Source: Anaerolineales bacterium (GTDB lineage: Bacteria; Chloroflexota; Anaerolineae; Anaerolineales; UBA11858). From it: a DNA stretch of 13,530 nt. Below the pieces are notes generated by a model, which saw nothing but the letters and a program-made list of their open reading frames with translations, was not told the DNA's origin and did not search any database. The stretch spans positions 1 to 13,530 of the forward strand of contig WFTY01000036.1 of assembly GCA_015485245.1 (NCBI GenBank), read 5' to 3'. Below are positions 1 to 8,106 of this stretch, in pieces. A program made the position numbers and the translations under genes. How positions within the stretch are numbered: position 1 is the first letter of the stretch; each line of letters begins with the position of its first letter.

Positions 1-2752
1 GCCGCATCTCCTTCAAAGCCTGCGCTGAAAGCCCGGCGCTGGCCTCCCAATGCACCCGGCCTTCCCCGTCAAGACGGCCAACAACCACCGCTGATTCCGG
101 AAACAGAGAGCGCACATCTGAGGCGGTCTCCTGCAACAATTGAGCAAGCGGCTTTTCCAATGGCGAAACCAGCAAGCGCTCCAGCATTCCGCGCCAGGCT
201 TTCAAACGATGTTTCAACTGGCTGGCGCGCTCCTCCTGCTCCCGAATACGGCGCAGGTTGCCGATGGCAATCGCTGCCTGAGAGGCCAGCAGGCGGATTG
301 CGTCCAGGGCAAATTGATCGAACGCGCCGGGGTGTGTGGCGTGAAGGTGCAACGCCCCAACCACTTCCTCGCGATACGCCAGGGGAGCGATAAGCGCAGC
401 ACGCACGCCTTCGTGGGCCGGTCGCCGCAAACCCTCTGGGAGATCGTCCGGCGGCCAGGCATAGTCGGGGATGAGCAGCGCGTCGCCATAGCGGAGCAAC
501 TCCGGATCAAGGGCCTGTTCCGGCTCTCCCGGCGGCTCCCCTTCGAACATCTCCACCTGATAGATATCCTCCCTCCCATCGGGCTTGAGCAGGTACACGG
601 CGCCACACTCGGCGGAGGTGAGCTGGATGGCGTCTGTGTAAATGCGGCGCAACAGACGAGGGAGATCGCGGACGGTGTTGTATTCCCGCCCGGCGAGCGC
701 CACGGCGTTCAACTGCTCGGCGCGCTTGCGAAGCGTGGCATCAGTCTGCTGGGCCAGGGTGGCGCGTTCCACGGCGACGGCCAACTGATTGGCGACTGTG
801 GAGGCCAGTTGAATATCGCTGCGGGTAAAGTGCTCTGCCCGTCGGCTGGCAAGCATCAGCTCACCCATGCCACGCCCACGAGCAATCAGGGGCACATCAA
901 TCACCGAACGCACGTCCAGCGTATCAATCAGGGAGCGGTAAGGAGGCAGAATGCGCTCATCGGTCTGGGTATCCCCTGAGATGAAGGTGCGCTGGCTGTT
1001 GGTCACCATCAAAGGGGCAAAGCGCTCCGCCACAAGGATCCTCCCCAGACGACTGTGCAACTCTTCTGGAACGCCGTAAATCGAGGCGCGGTGGGCGCTC
1101 AACTCGTTTTTTTCCGCATCCAGGAAAAATACCGCCGCAGCGTCCACGTTGAGCAAACGGGCCAATTCAATCAGCGAGAACTTGAGGATCTCATCCAGGT
1201 TGGCCTCGGATCCCGCCAGACTGGCAATGCGGCGCAACGCCTCGGCGCGCAAAGCGCGGCGCACCGATTGATGTAGCAAGTCCGCGTTCTCAATAATCGG
1301 CGCAGCCTGGCCGGCGATGATGGAAAGCAAACGGAGGTCGTCGGGAGTGAAAGCTGTGCCATCGCGCTTGTTGGCTGCTTGCAGATATCCCAGCGAACGG
1401 CCGCCGCTTTTTAACGGCACCAGCACAGTCTGGTGGATGCCCGCGGCGCGCACCGCGGGCGCCAGCCCCAGGTCGATCAAATCAGCGTTTTCGGCGGCAT
1501 TCTCCGCGACGATGACTTCCTGAGCACGCCAGACGCGTTCCGCCGGGCTCTCGGGAGGAATTTCCACCTGATAAAGCTCCACAAAATTAGCCGGTACGCC
1601 GAGGAAAGGCGCCTGCGCGCTCAGACAGTGGGTCACATCGTCAAAGAGCAGGAAACCGGCCATCTCGACATCGAGCAACGGGGTGATCCCCTGCGCCAGT
1701 TGGGCGAACAGCTCCTCCGAGTTGCGCACCGAGCTGACCGCCTGGGTCAGATTGGCCAGACTGGCCAGCTCCAGGGCGCGGCGCTTTTCCTCACGATACA
1801 CCAGCGCGTTGTGCAAGGCAATCGCGGCCTGCCCCGAAAGTAATCGCAAAACCTGCACATCATCATCGCTATACGCATCCGGCTCCAGCGAGGTTAAGTC
1901 CAGCGTGCCTATCAGCTCGCCGCCCATGAGCAAGGGAATGCCCAGATAGGAGCGGAAGGGATATTTGCGGCGATCAATCAGTGGGCGGAATTCGCGGTTG
2001 ACATCTACATCAGCGACCAGCACCGGCTCACGGCGCGCGGCGACATAGCCCGAATAACCCTCGCCGATGGGATAGCGATCGGCGGTGACCTCCAGACGCC
2101 GATCTACCCCGGCCACACCCACAAACCGGTAGGGAATCAGATGTTGTTTTTCGGCATCCCAGATGGTGATTTCAGCAAAATCAGTCGGAATAAGGCGCTC
2201 CACGCTGTCGAGAATGGCATGCAGCGTGGTTTCCAGATCCAGGTCAGTGGCCATCGCCTGACTCAGCGAGGCGAGCACCTGCATGGTTTGCGGAGAGGCA
2301 TCCGTCCCACGCTCGCCGAGGCGAGTGAGCTGGTGCGGACGCATAGCGACCAACACAGCATTGCCGCTCCCGTTGGGGAAGAAGAAGGACGTACCTTCAA
2401 TCAGTGTACCTCCAACCGAAAACTGCGCCACCCCTTCGGCCGCGCACAGCGAGATGAACGCCTCCCCCGGACGCGTTTTGCGCGCCAGGCGCTCAAAAGC
2501 CGGTCGTTCCTCCCAAACGCTGAACAACTCACGGGCGGCGCGGTTCATGTAGGAGATTCGCCCCCCCGGGCGCAAGACCATCACAGCATCCTGGTGCTCC
2601 GGCAAGTCGGACGTCACTGGCAGGAGAGCATTCTCTCGGGAGATCGCCAGGCGGCGCGTCACCAAACGCGTCGCCAGCACCGTCAGGGCAAGGAAGAGCA
2701 ACCCGACGAAGAACATCGCCACGCCCAGAGGTACCGCGCCCAGATCAATCAT
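1..2752 (-). CDS. Membrane-anchored multi-GAF sensor protein (3' end outside window)
   Basis: Open from the ATG at 2752 to the left edge, giving 917 residues with no stop, so the output domain is missing. Residues about 5-26 form one hydrophobic helix, followed by basic residues that suggest an N-in-membrane anchor with a cytoplasmic body. Residues about 40-120 look PAS-like (LRPGGRISYMNRAARELF). Four GAF domains follow at roughly 160-318, 328-490, 500-665 and 678-840, each ending in a helix such as QAAIALHN or QAAIAIGN that leads into a linker. A further GAF-like start is seen at 860-917. GAF domains bind small ligands or chromophores; no obvious bilin-type Cys motif was noticed. The gene begins 25 bp after the REC/GGDEF-like regulator, so it is probably co-transcribed with it. 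A histidine kinase, GGDEF or phosphatase output would fit; I cannot tell which. The start is the first ATG in frame, before the membrane helix. Its ribosome site is weak. Confidence 0.88.
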   Translation of the reverse strand, partial: MIDLGAVPLGVAMFFVGLLFLALTVLATRLVTRRLAISRENALLPVTSDLPEHQDAVMVLRPGGRISYMNRAARELFSVWEERPAFERLARKTRPGEAFISLCAAEGVAQFSVGGTLIEGTSFFFPNGSGNAVLVAMRPHQLTRLGERGTDASPQTMQVLASLSQAMATDLDLETTLHAILDSVERLIPTDFAEITIWDAEKQHLIPYRFVGVAGVDRRLEVTADRYPIGEGYSGYVAARREPVLVADVDVNREFRPLIDRRKYPFRSYLGIPLLMGGELIGTLDLTSLEPDAYSDDDVQVLRLLSGQAAIALHNALVYREEKRRALELASLANLTQAVSSVRNSEELFAQLAQGITPLLDVEMAGFLLFDDVTHCLSAQAPFLGVPANFVELYQVEIPPESPAERVWRAQEVIVAENAAENADLIDLGLAPAVRAAGIHQTVLVPLKSGGRSLGYLQAANKRDGTAFTPDDLRLLSIIAGQAAPIIENADLLHQSVRRALRAEALRRIASLAGSEANLDEILKFSLIELARLLNVDAAAVFFLDAEKNELSAHRASIYGVPEELHSRLGRILVAERFAPLMVTNSQRTFISGDTQTDERILPPYRSLIDTLDVRSVIDVPLIARGRGMGELMLASRRAEHFTRSDIQLASTVANQLAVAVERATLAQQTDATLRKRAEQLNAVALAGREYNTVRDLPRLLRRIYTDAIQLTSAECGAVYLLKPDGREDIYQVEMFEGEPPGEPEQALDPELLRYGDALLIPDYAWPPDDLPEGLRRPAHEGVRAALIAPLAYREEVVGALHLHATHPGAFDQFALDAIRLLASQAAIAIGNLRRIREQEERASQLKHRLKAWRGMLERLLVSPLEKPLAQLLQETASDVRSLFPESAVVVGRLDGEGRVHWEASAGLSAQALKEMR

Positions 2753-2777
2753 CAATCCATCAAATCTTCAGAGAAGC

Positions 2778-3665
2778 TCACTCTGCCGTACGGCGCGCTT
2801 CGGCAGCCAGTTCGGTAATCTCGCGAATATCAGCAAACTGGTAATCTTTCCCCGTCACCACGCCCACGCCCACATCCATCAAGGGCACATGCTCTTCCCC
2901 GCCTTCCGCGTTGGTGATGGCGATATATCCTCGCTCGCGGTCGATGAAATTGTAATGCGTGAGGATCTCCTCGGCAAAACGCTTGGTGACCGCTTCACGG
3001 ATGGCCGGCGCACACTCCGCCGTGGTGATCACCACAAAGCTATCCCCCCCTGCATGACCGATAAAATCATCCGGCGTGCCGTGTTCATCCACAATTTCAT
3101 TGAGCAGCATCGCCATAAAGCGCAACACATCATCCGCGGCCACAAAGCCATACTCCTCGCGGAAAGACTGATAGTGGTTGATGCGCAAATCCATCAGCGC
3201 CCAGCCATCGGTGCGGATAATGCGCCGCAGATGATCTTCCAGCAAACGACCTGAAGGCAGGCCGGATCGCGGGTCGGTGAGGCTCTCCCGCTCCGCGCGG
3301 GCGATGGCGTTCTGCACACGCAGCTTCAACTCTTCGATATCGAAGGGTTTGGTGATGTAATCATCCGCCCCCAGCTCCAACCCCTGCAAGCGGTCGCTGC
3401 GTTCGTCCTTCTGTGTGAGAAAGATCACCGGAATATGGCTGGTGCGCGTGTTGGTGCGCAATCGACGGCAGACCTCATAGCCATCGATATCCGGCAACAT
3501 GATATCAAGGACAATGAGATGAGGAAGATTCTGGCGCGTCTTTTCCAGGGCCTCCGAACCGCGCTGGGCCACATGGACATCGTATCCCTGGCCGGAAAAG
3601 TAAATCCGCAACATGTTCGAGATATCAAAATCGTCCTCAACAATCAACAATCGATGTTTGCTCAT
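2778..3665 (-). CDS. Response regulator, REC domain plus degenerate GGDEF-like domain (GGDSF)
   Basis: 295 residues. An N-terminal receiver domain (about 4-120) carries the acidic pair D11-D12, phosphoacceptor D54 (IVLDIMLPD), T84 and K106 (YITKPFD), so phosphorylation should work. The C-terminal half (about 128-290) is GGDEF-like: the helix GFVAADDVLR is followed by GHAGGDSFVV, where GGDSF (206-210) stands in for GG(D/E)EF. The inhibitory RxxD site has Thr (197) where Arg is expected. Diguanylate cyclase activity is therefore doubtful; the domain may bind nucleotide or a protein partner. I chose the ATG at 3665 because GGAGG lies 5 bases upstream (3671-3675). The frame stays open to an ATG at 3773, but that would add a basic, non-REC leader overlapping the preceding gene. 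It lies between the acyl-ACP reductase homologue and the GAF sensor, which is a plausible cognate partner. Paralogue of the gene at 9833-10681. Confidence 0.93.
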   Translation of the reverse strand: MSKHRLLIVEDDFDISNMLRIYFSGQGYDVHVAQRGSEALEKTRQNLPHLIVLDIMLPDIDGYEVCRRLRTNTRTSHIPVIFLTQKDERSDRLQGLELGADDYITKPFDIEELKLRVQNAIARAERESLTDPRSGLPSGRLLEDHLRRIIRTDGWALMDLRINHYQSFREEYGFVAADDVLRFMAMLLNEIVDEHGTPDDFIGHAGGDSFVVITTAECAPAIREAVTKRFAEEILTHYNFIDRERGYIAITNAEGGEEHVPLMDVGVGVVTGKDYQFADIREITELAAEARRTAE

Positions 3666-3670
3666 AAGGT

Positions 3671-3675
3671 CCTCC
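3671..3675 (-). promoter_or_regulatory. Shine-Dalgarno GGAGG that sets the start of the REC/GGDEF-like gene
   Basis: GGAGG followed by ACCTT and then ATG at 3665. This spacing of 5 decides between the ATG at 3665 and the upstream in-frame ATG at 3773. A short CCCAA/TTGGG inverted repeat overlaps its upstream edge. Confidence 0.75.
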
Positions 3676-3708
3676 CAAGGTTGGGTCGTCATAGAAGCCA
3701 GGTCAGCC

Positions 3709-4788
3709 TCACGCTCGCGCCGCGACTGCCTGGCGAACCTCTGCGATCTGTTTTTGTGTGACCGGCTTTTCAAACGAACGAAATCCGCTCAACCGAAAGC
3801 CGTGTTTGCGGGCAATCCGGGCGATCTCGTCCACGCGCTGACGCCCGATCGCCTTGCCCAGGGTGTAATCTTCAAAACGTCCTTCCAGGGCCAGCGCCAT
3901 GGTTTCCGCCATACAGGCGTATGCCTTTCCCGGAGGAAAGCCAAAGTCAAAATGAAAATTCACCGCGCCGGGCACGGAGACCACCCCGCCATCGATCACC
4001 AGCACATCTTTGCGCCGGGCGGCTACCAGCGCAGAGACGTCGCGCGGGCGGGCCACATCACATACCACGCTTCCCGAACGCAGATGCCGCGGCTGAATGA
4101 TTTCCCTGGCGGCGCTGGAAACAGCGAGCACAATTTGCGCCTGACGCAAATCTTCTATCGCCGTGCTCACCAACAGCTCTGCCCGACTGCGCCCTTCCAG
4201 CGAATTGGCGAAATCCTGCAAGCGGGCCTGATTTTGCGCGATCAGGTAAAGCCGGGGGACGCGTTCGGCCAGCATTTCGGCACACACCTGCCCGATCGCG
4301 CCCGTGGCGCCGACCACCGCGGCCGTGGCAGCTTCCAGCGATATGCCCAACAGCCGCGCCGCCTCCAGCAAGGCTTCCACCGCTACAGCGATGGTATAGG
4401 CATCACCGGTGGTCACCGGGACATCCAGGGCCTGCGCGATCGTCAGCCCGCCATCGCCGACTACCGAGGTAAACGCGCCCAGGCCAAGAATTTGCGCGCC
4501 GAGACGCTCTGCCAGCCACCCCGTTTGAATGATCTTCCGATAGGCGACTCTTTCCGGTAATTCTAACATACGCGCCGCGGTCAGCGGGCAGGCAAGCAGC
4601 CAGCCCCTGATCTGCTTACCCGTCGCCTGAGAGGTGATGCCCTCGACCTCCGAGAGATACACCGGCGGGAAATAGGTGGAGAAGAAATTAATCAAGGGAA
4701 CTGGAAGAAGCCGCCCCAGCAGTGGGAACTTGCGACTGACATCGCGTTTGGGGTCAATCGGATGGATAATGAAGGCAAAAGTATCCAC
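3709..4788 (-). CDS. Long-chain acyl-[acyl-carrier-protein] reductase homologue (COG5322/AAR-like)
   Basis: 359 residues from a GTG start, 3 bp after the stop of the hexapeptide-repeat gene, so probably translationally coupled. The family reduces long-chain acyl-ACP (or acyl-CoA) with NADPH to a fatty aldehyde; in cyanobacteria this feeds aldehyde-deformylating oxygenase to make alkanes. Family marks seen here: N-terminal FIIHPIDPKRDVSRK (cyanobacterial AAR also starts with a GLIGHLTS...ARDVSRR-type segment), LGAFTSVVGDGG around 103-114, nucleotide-binding VVGATGAIG (158-166), DGGVV (266-270), and YACMAETMALALEG with C292. That Cys matches the acyl-accepting catalytic Cys of cyanobacterial AAR (FACFAEAMLLEFEG). 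Length is close to the cyanobacterial enzyme (about 340). The C-terminal 20-25 residues are extra. No oxygenase partner is in the window, so the aldehyde, if made, must go to another fate such as alcohol or ether-type lipid; this is inference. A broader shikimate/glutamyl-tRNA reductase-like dehydrogenase is the fallback call. Confidence 0.85.
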   Translation of the reverse strand: MDTFAFIIHPIDPKRDVSRKFPLLGRLLPVPLINFFSTYFPPVYLSEVEGITSQATGKQIRGWLLACPLTAARMLELPERVAYRKIIQTGWLAERLGAQILGLGAFTSVVGDGGLTIAQALDVPVTTGDAYTIAVAVEALLEAARLLGISLEAATAAVVGATGAIGQVCAEMLAERVPRLYLIAQNQARLQDFANSLEGRSRAELLVSTAIEDLRQAQIVLAVSSAAREIIQPRHLRSGSVVCDVARPRDVSALVAARRKDVLVIDGGVVSVPGAVNFHFDFGFPPGKAYACMAETMALALEGRFEDYTLGKAIGRQRVDEIARIARKHGFRLSGFRSFEKPVTQKQIAEVRQAVAARA

Positions 4789-4791
4789 AGA

Positions 4792-6072
4792 CTACCAGGT
4801 CTCGTACCCGACTTCGCCAGGACGGGGATATAGGCGATGATGTAAATCGGCGAAATTGTAGCGGTGATGATCGCTATCCTCAAAACGCACATCTTTCATA
4901 ATCACGCGGCGTTCTGGCGAAGCCACCAAGACGACGTCGGACTCAATCGTCCGCGCCGGGAAGACAATCATCCCCGAACCCAGGCGGCAATTATGCCCCA
5001 CACAGCCGCCCAACACCGGACGATTGGCATCGCTCAGCGTGCGCCCGTCACCGTGCAATGCCTGGAGCGGCGTGGGGATCAGGTTGAAATCGGTGAAGGT
5101 TGATCCCGCCCCAATGAAGGTGTTGCGCCCAATCACGCACATCTGCAAGCAGGTGTTTTGCGCCACCATACTGTTATCCATAAAGGTGGTCATGAACATC
5201 GCCGCGCGGAAGGGCAGAAACGCGCCATCGCCCACCACCGAAAGCATCAACTGGCAACCCTGGGAGATGTTGACGTTGTCGCCGATGATGCAGTTCTCAA
5301 TCACCGACCCGGCGCCAATGGTGACGTTGTCGCCGATGGTGGTTGGCCCGTGGATCACCGCGGTGGGGTCAATCACGCAGTTGCGCCCAATCTTGACTAC
5401 GCCAGAAGATTCGAGCACCTGTTTTCCCTCGTACATCGCCCGCGCCAGCACTCCCAGCTTGAACCACGGATCACGCGCCAAGCGGGCTTCAAAGCGCGCC
5501 CCGCGGGTGAAAAGGCCAAAGACCACATCGGCGATGAAGATGTGCACCCACGAATCAATGGCGATCACGCTGCGCAACGGCACCTGGAAGGTAAGATCAC
5601 CTGTCTCAGAGGCCATGTAGGTGGGCACATGGTAATACCCCACCTCGCGCGCCTGCAAATCAATCACCAGCGGTTCAGCCTGATCGGTCAGCCCGTTGGG
5701 GTAATACCACAAATCCAGCAGATACAAATCCCCCTCCCGCTGATAGGAGGTTGAAAGCGGTAAAGCATGCTCGCGGAACGCCGGATCGGACGCGGCGCAA
5801 GCCGCCCTGGAAGCATAAGGACGCCGCCGCGCCGCATCCAGGAAAGCGGCCAGGTACTCGGCGTCAAAATACAGGTTATCGCGGTAAACCAACGCCTCGC
5901 CGGTGAACCGGGGGAGCGGCGCACCCGGCGGCAATTCAAATTCATGGGAGATATATGGCGCCAGCACATCGCGCTGAACCAGCCAAAGCGGCTTGTTCTG
6001 AATGCGCAGGTCGCGCGCCGGTTCGTTGAAGGGGTGAATGTTAACTGCTGCAGGGAGGATAAATTTTTGCAT
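4792..6072 (-). CDS. Hexapeptide-repeat (left-handed beta-helix) protein with unassigned N-terminal domain
   Basis: 426 residues. The C-terminal part (about 226-385) holds hexapeptide repeats of the LbH acyl/nucleotidyl transferase type: VKIGRNCVIDPTAVI, TIGDNVTIGAGSVI, NCIIGDNVNIS, VVGDGAF, CVIGRNTFIGAGS and later RLGSGMIVFPARTI. A break around 285-312 (FRAAMFMTTFMDN) and another around 325-355 carry non-repeat loops, a layout known from GlmU/LpxD-like proteins. Residues 1-220 are soluble, with many aromatics (DLYLLDLWYYPNG), and I do not recognise a catalytic signature; a GlmU-like sugar-nucleotidyltransferase remnant is possible but unproven. The ATG at 6072 is 3 bp after the V4R stop, and its own stop is 3 bp before the acyl-ACP reductase start. 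That tight placement suggests the two act on linked substrates, perhaps acyl transfer in surface-lipid or glycolipid synthesis. Substrate unknown. Confidence 0.85.
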   Translation of the reverse strand: MQKFILPAAVNIHPFNEPARDLRIQNKPLWLVQRDVLAPYISHEFELPPGAPLPRFTGEALVYRDNLYFDAEYLAAFLDAARRRPYASRAACAASDPAFREHALPLSTSYQREGDLYLLDLWYYPNGLTDQAEPLVIDLQAREVGYYHVPTYMASETGDLTFQVPLRSVIAIDSWVHIFIADVVFGLFTRGARFEARLARDPWFKLGVLARAMYEGKQVLESSGVVKIGRNCVIDPTAVIHGPTTIGDNVTIGAGSVIENCIIGDNVNISQGCQLMLSVVGDGAFLPFRAAMFMTTFMDNSMVAQNTCLQMCVIGRNTFIGAGSTFTDFNLIPTPLQALHGDGRTLSDANRPVLGGCVGHNCRLGSGMIVFPARTIESDVVLVASPERRVIMKDVRFEDSDHHRYNFADLHHRLYPRPGEVGYETW

Positions 6073-6075
6073 CGC

Positions 6076-6705
6076 TCATCCCAACGGTTCTTTGTCAATC
6101 ACTATTGTACACGCAGAATCTCCTTGGGCAATGCAATTCGTCTCCTCAACGCGGAAGAACTTCCCCCCACTGACCCAGTACAGCGCCTCTTGCAGCACAC
6201 CAACCGCCAGATGGCAGACGGGATGTTCAGCCCGTCGCTCCCAACAAACCGGGCAACGATCAATATGCCACAGCACTCGCTCACCGCGGCTTTCCACACG
6301 CACGCGTTGATCGGTGTAACGGTTGAATACTTCAGCAAACATCTGCATCCCGGTTTCGATCTTGGCTTCTAACGGCAGCAAACGAAAAGCGATATCGCCC
6401 ACGCCAACCAGCGGCCCAAACTCGCGCAAGCCGTATTTAAAGGTCGCCCGTCCCACTCGCAGGGCAATCCCCCGTCCGGCCAAGGCGCCATAATAACGTT
6501 CGATCCCTTCCATTGTGCGACTCACCAACGAAAAGGAAAAACCCCGCTCACCGTTGGCCGCGGGAAGGGTATGGATCAGCTCATCGAGTTTGACAAAACG
6601 GAGGACATCCGCCAGATTCTCATCCCCCAGTTCATCCGCAGTCGCCATCAAAATCATCCGCCCCATCGTATTCGGGTAGAAATACTTTGTGGGGGTCAGA
6701 GTCAT
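6076..6705 (-). CDS. V4R-domain protein (copy 2)
   Basis: 209 residues, one V4R (4-vinyl reductase) domain over most of the length. V4R domains are small-molecule or hydrocarbon-binding modules, found for example in BchJ and in the sensor part of DmpR/XylR-type regulators; the fold is shared with eukaryotic Bet3. The C-terminal half carries the metal-site-like cysteines C151-P-V-C154, C164, C191 and C199, with GGKFFRVEETNCIAQGDSAC being the family's closing strand and cysteine pair. The N-terminal half has the PLVGVGDIAFRLLPLEAK core. The ATG at 6705 overlaps the hydrolase stop in ATGA, so translation is probably coupled. The stop is 3 bp before the hexapeptide-repeat gene. It aligns along its whole length with the V4R protein at 10694-11329. 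It has no DNA-binding or enzymatic domain, so it is likely a sensor or scaffold. The name V4R does not imply reductase activity. Confidence 0.9.
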   Translation of the reverse strand: MTLTPTKYFYPNTMGRMILMATADELGDENLADVLRFVKLDELIHTLPAANGERGFSFSLVSRTMEGIERYYGALAGRGIALRVGRATFKYGLREFGPLVGVGDIAFRLLPLEAKIETGMQMFAEVFNRYTDQRVRVESRGERVLWHIDRCPVCWERRAEHPVCHLAVGVLQEALYWVSGGKFFRVEETNCIAQGDSACTIVIDKEPLG

Positions 6706-7490
6706 ACACCATTATCCAGAAAATCGTGCAGCGTGTGCATAAAACGCTCCGGGGCATCCAACATGATGAAGTGCCCGGCGTTCTTAAAACGCTCAATGCG
6801 CACCTGGGGGATGTTCGCCTGCATCAATTGCCATTGGTTGGGATTCACGATCACGTCTCGATCGCCGTACATGCCCATGGCAGGCACGCGGATTTCGGAA
6901 AGCCGCGGGCGCAGGTCGGTCTCCCGCAACGAGGCGATGCTCAGGAGGAAGGACTCCAGGGTGGTACGCGAGAGATCGTGGCTGATCGTCTCATACCAGT
7001 TTGGATTGCTGGTGATAATCGGTGCTGAGAGGCGCAGCCCCAACCGCAACGCCCACATCATCCGAAAAACCAATACGGCGATCGGCCGGCGGCCAGCCAG
7101 CTTCAGCATCAAGGCCAGAGATGAGCCAACAATCGGCGAGCCAATTACAGCAACTTTGGTCACTCGTTCCGGAAAGCGCAAGGCCGTCATCAGGCTCACC
7201 GTGCCCCCCATGCTGTGCCCCACCAACGGCGCCTGCACAATCCCCAGGTGTTCCATAAACTGATCCACCATGCTGACAAAATCCTGAACGGCAAAGGTGG
7301 GCACTTTTTTGCCGCTCTCGCCAAACCCCCAAAAATCCAGGGCATAGGTGCGGTAATACTGCCCCAGATACTTCATCGTCTCCTGCCATAGCCCCCAGGA
7401 CCCCAGCCACCCATGCAACAACAGCACCGGACGACCGCGGCCGTATACCTCATAATGCAACACGCCTTGATCGGTTGTTATGGATGACAC
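6702..7490 (-). CDS. Alpha/beta-hydrolase fold protein
   Basis: 262 residues from a GTG start. Classic alpha/beta hydrolase: oxyanion-hole HGW (26-28, in VLLLHGWLGSW), nucleophile elbow G-H-S93-M-G-G, acid D210 in MYGDRDVIV, and catalytic H240 in NAGHFIMLD. All triad residues are present, so it should be active on an ester, thioester, lactone or halide. The family is too broad to name a substrate from sequence alone. A lid region around 125-175 is rich in hydrophobic residues (LALMLKLAGRRPIAVLVFRMMWALRLGL), which would suit a lipid or acyl substrate; that is inference. No signal peptide, so cytoplasmic. It starts 33 bp after the GTPase stop and overlaps the next V4R gene by 4 bases. The GTG at 7490 is the only good start before the fold begins; its ribosome site is weak. 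Confidence 0.9.
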   Translation of the reverse strand: MSSITTDQGVLHYEVYGRGRPVLLLHGWLGSWGLWQETMKYLGQYYRTYALDFWGFGESGKKVPTFAVQDFVSMVDQFMEHLGIVQAPLVGHSMGGTVSLMTALRFPERVTKVAVIGSPIVGSSLALMLKLAGRRPIAVLVFRMMWALRLGLRLSAPIITSNPNWYETISHDLSRTTLESFLLSIASLRETDLRPRLSEIRVPAMGMYGDRDVIVNPNQWQLMQANIPQVRIERFKNAGHFIMLDAPERFMHTLHDFLDNGV

Positions 7491-7523
7491 GGCAGCTGCA
7501 AACCCTGTATCATGGAATACCGT

Positions 7524-8063
7524 CTACCGGGAATTTGCTTCCATCTCTGCCAGGATGCTATAGAGCAATTCCAGCAGCACATTCTTGACGGATTCTTTCT
7601 CAAGGGCAACGCAAGGCAACAATTTCACTTTCGGGTCGAGGCGCAGGGCAATCCGCATATCATCCACCGACCAGGCATCCGACGCGTCTTGCTTATTGGC
7701 CGCGACGACATAAGGCGTGGGCGCGTAGGCGCGAAAAGTCTCCAAAATACTACGCGCCTCGCGAAAGGTCTCCGGACGGGTGCTGTCCACCATGACAATA
7801 AAACCGAGCATCCCCTCCGAAAGGATCTCCCACATGAAATCAAACCGCTTCTGGCCAGGAGTGCCGAAGAGGTAAAGCACCAGGTTATCATCCACGGTGA
7901 TCCGCCCAAAATCCATCGCCACGGTGGTCGTCTCTTTGATGCGTTCAGCTTCGGAAGTAATCTTGCGCTCCGTAGCGACAACATCAATCTCACTGACCGT
8001 TTGGATGAATTCGGTTTTCCCGGCGCTAAACGGCCCGGTAACGACCATCTTTACTGTTTGCAT
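7524..8063 (-). CDS. Small Ras/Rab-like GTPase, COG2229 type (MglA/CvnD-like)
   Basis: 179 residues. P-loop GPFSAGKT (10-17), switch I threonines ETTTVAMDFG (44-53), switch II FGTPGQKRF (66-74), base-recognition NKQD (123-126), and a G5-like PCVAL (150-154). The Gly-Thr-Pro-Gly-Gln form of the G3 motif, in place of DTAGQ, is usual in this bacterial family. A related GTPase in actinobacterial conservons (CvnD) works with a roadblock protein and a sensor kinase, and MglA is controlled by the roadblock-type GAP MglB. A roadblock gene is present here at 11344, which makes it a likely regulator. No membrane segment or lipidation motif is visible. The start ATG has GAGG four bases upstream. The gene lies 43 bp downstream of the PATAN gene and is probably in the same transcript. 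Confidence 0.94.
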   Translation of the reverse strand: MQTVKMVVTGPFSAGKTEFIQTVSEIDVVATERKITSEAERIKETTTVAMDFGRITVDDNLVLYLFGTPGQKRFDFMWEILSEGMLGFIVMVDSTRPETFREARSILETFRAYAPTPYVVAANKQDASDAWSVDDMRIALRLDPKVKLLPCVALEKESVKNVLLELLYSILAEMEANSR

Positions 8064-8106
8064 AGTGCCTCGCCTCTAAAATCGTTCCATGACGGCTCAA
8101 ATAAAA

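Noticed and set aside
140..979. 279-codon open frame on the plus strand
   Set aside because: Antisense to the GAF sensor, whose reading frame is unbroken over 917 codons with repeated domain motifs.
2778..3665. Active diguanylate cyclase
   Set aside because: The motif is GGDSF and the RxxD site is missing; activity cannot be assumed.
3666..3773. Longer N-terminus (36 residues) for the REC/GGDEF-like regulator from an ATG at 3773
   Set aside because: It would overlap the preceding reductase gene and add a basic leader not seen in receiver proteins; GGAGG sits correctly before the ATG at 3665.
3613..4560. 315-codon open frame on the plus strand
   Set aside because: Antisense to the acyl-ACP reductase homologue; low-complexity translation without motifs.
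6076..6705. Reading the V4R gene as a bacteriochlorophyll 4-vinyl reductase (BchJ)
   Set aside because: Only the domain name supports it. No photosynthesis genes are present, there are two copies, and the context is signalling.
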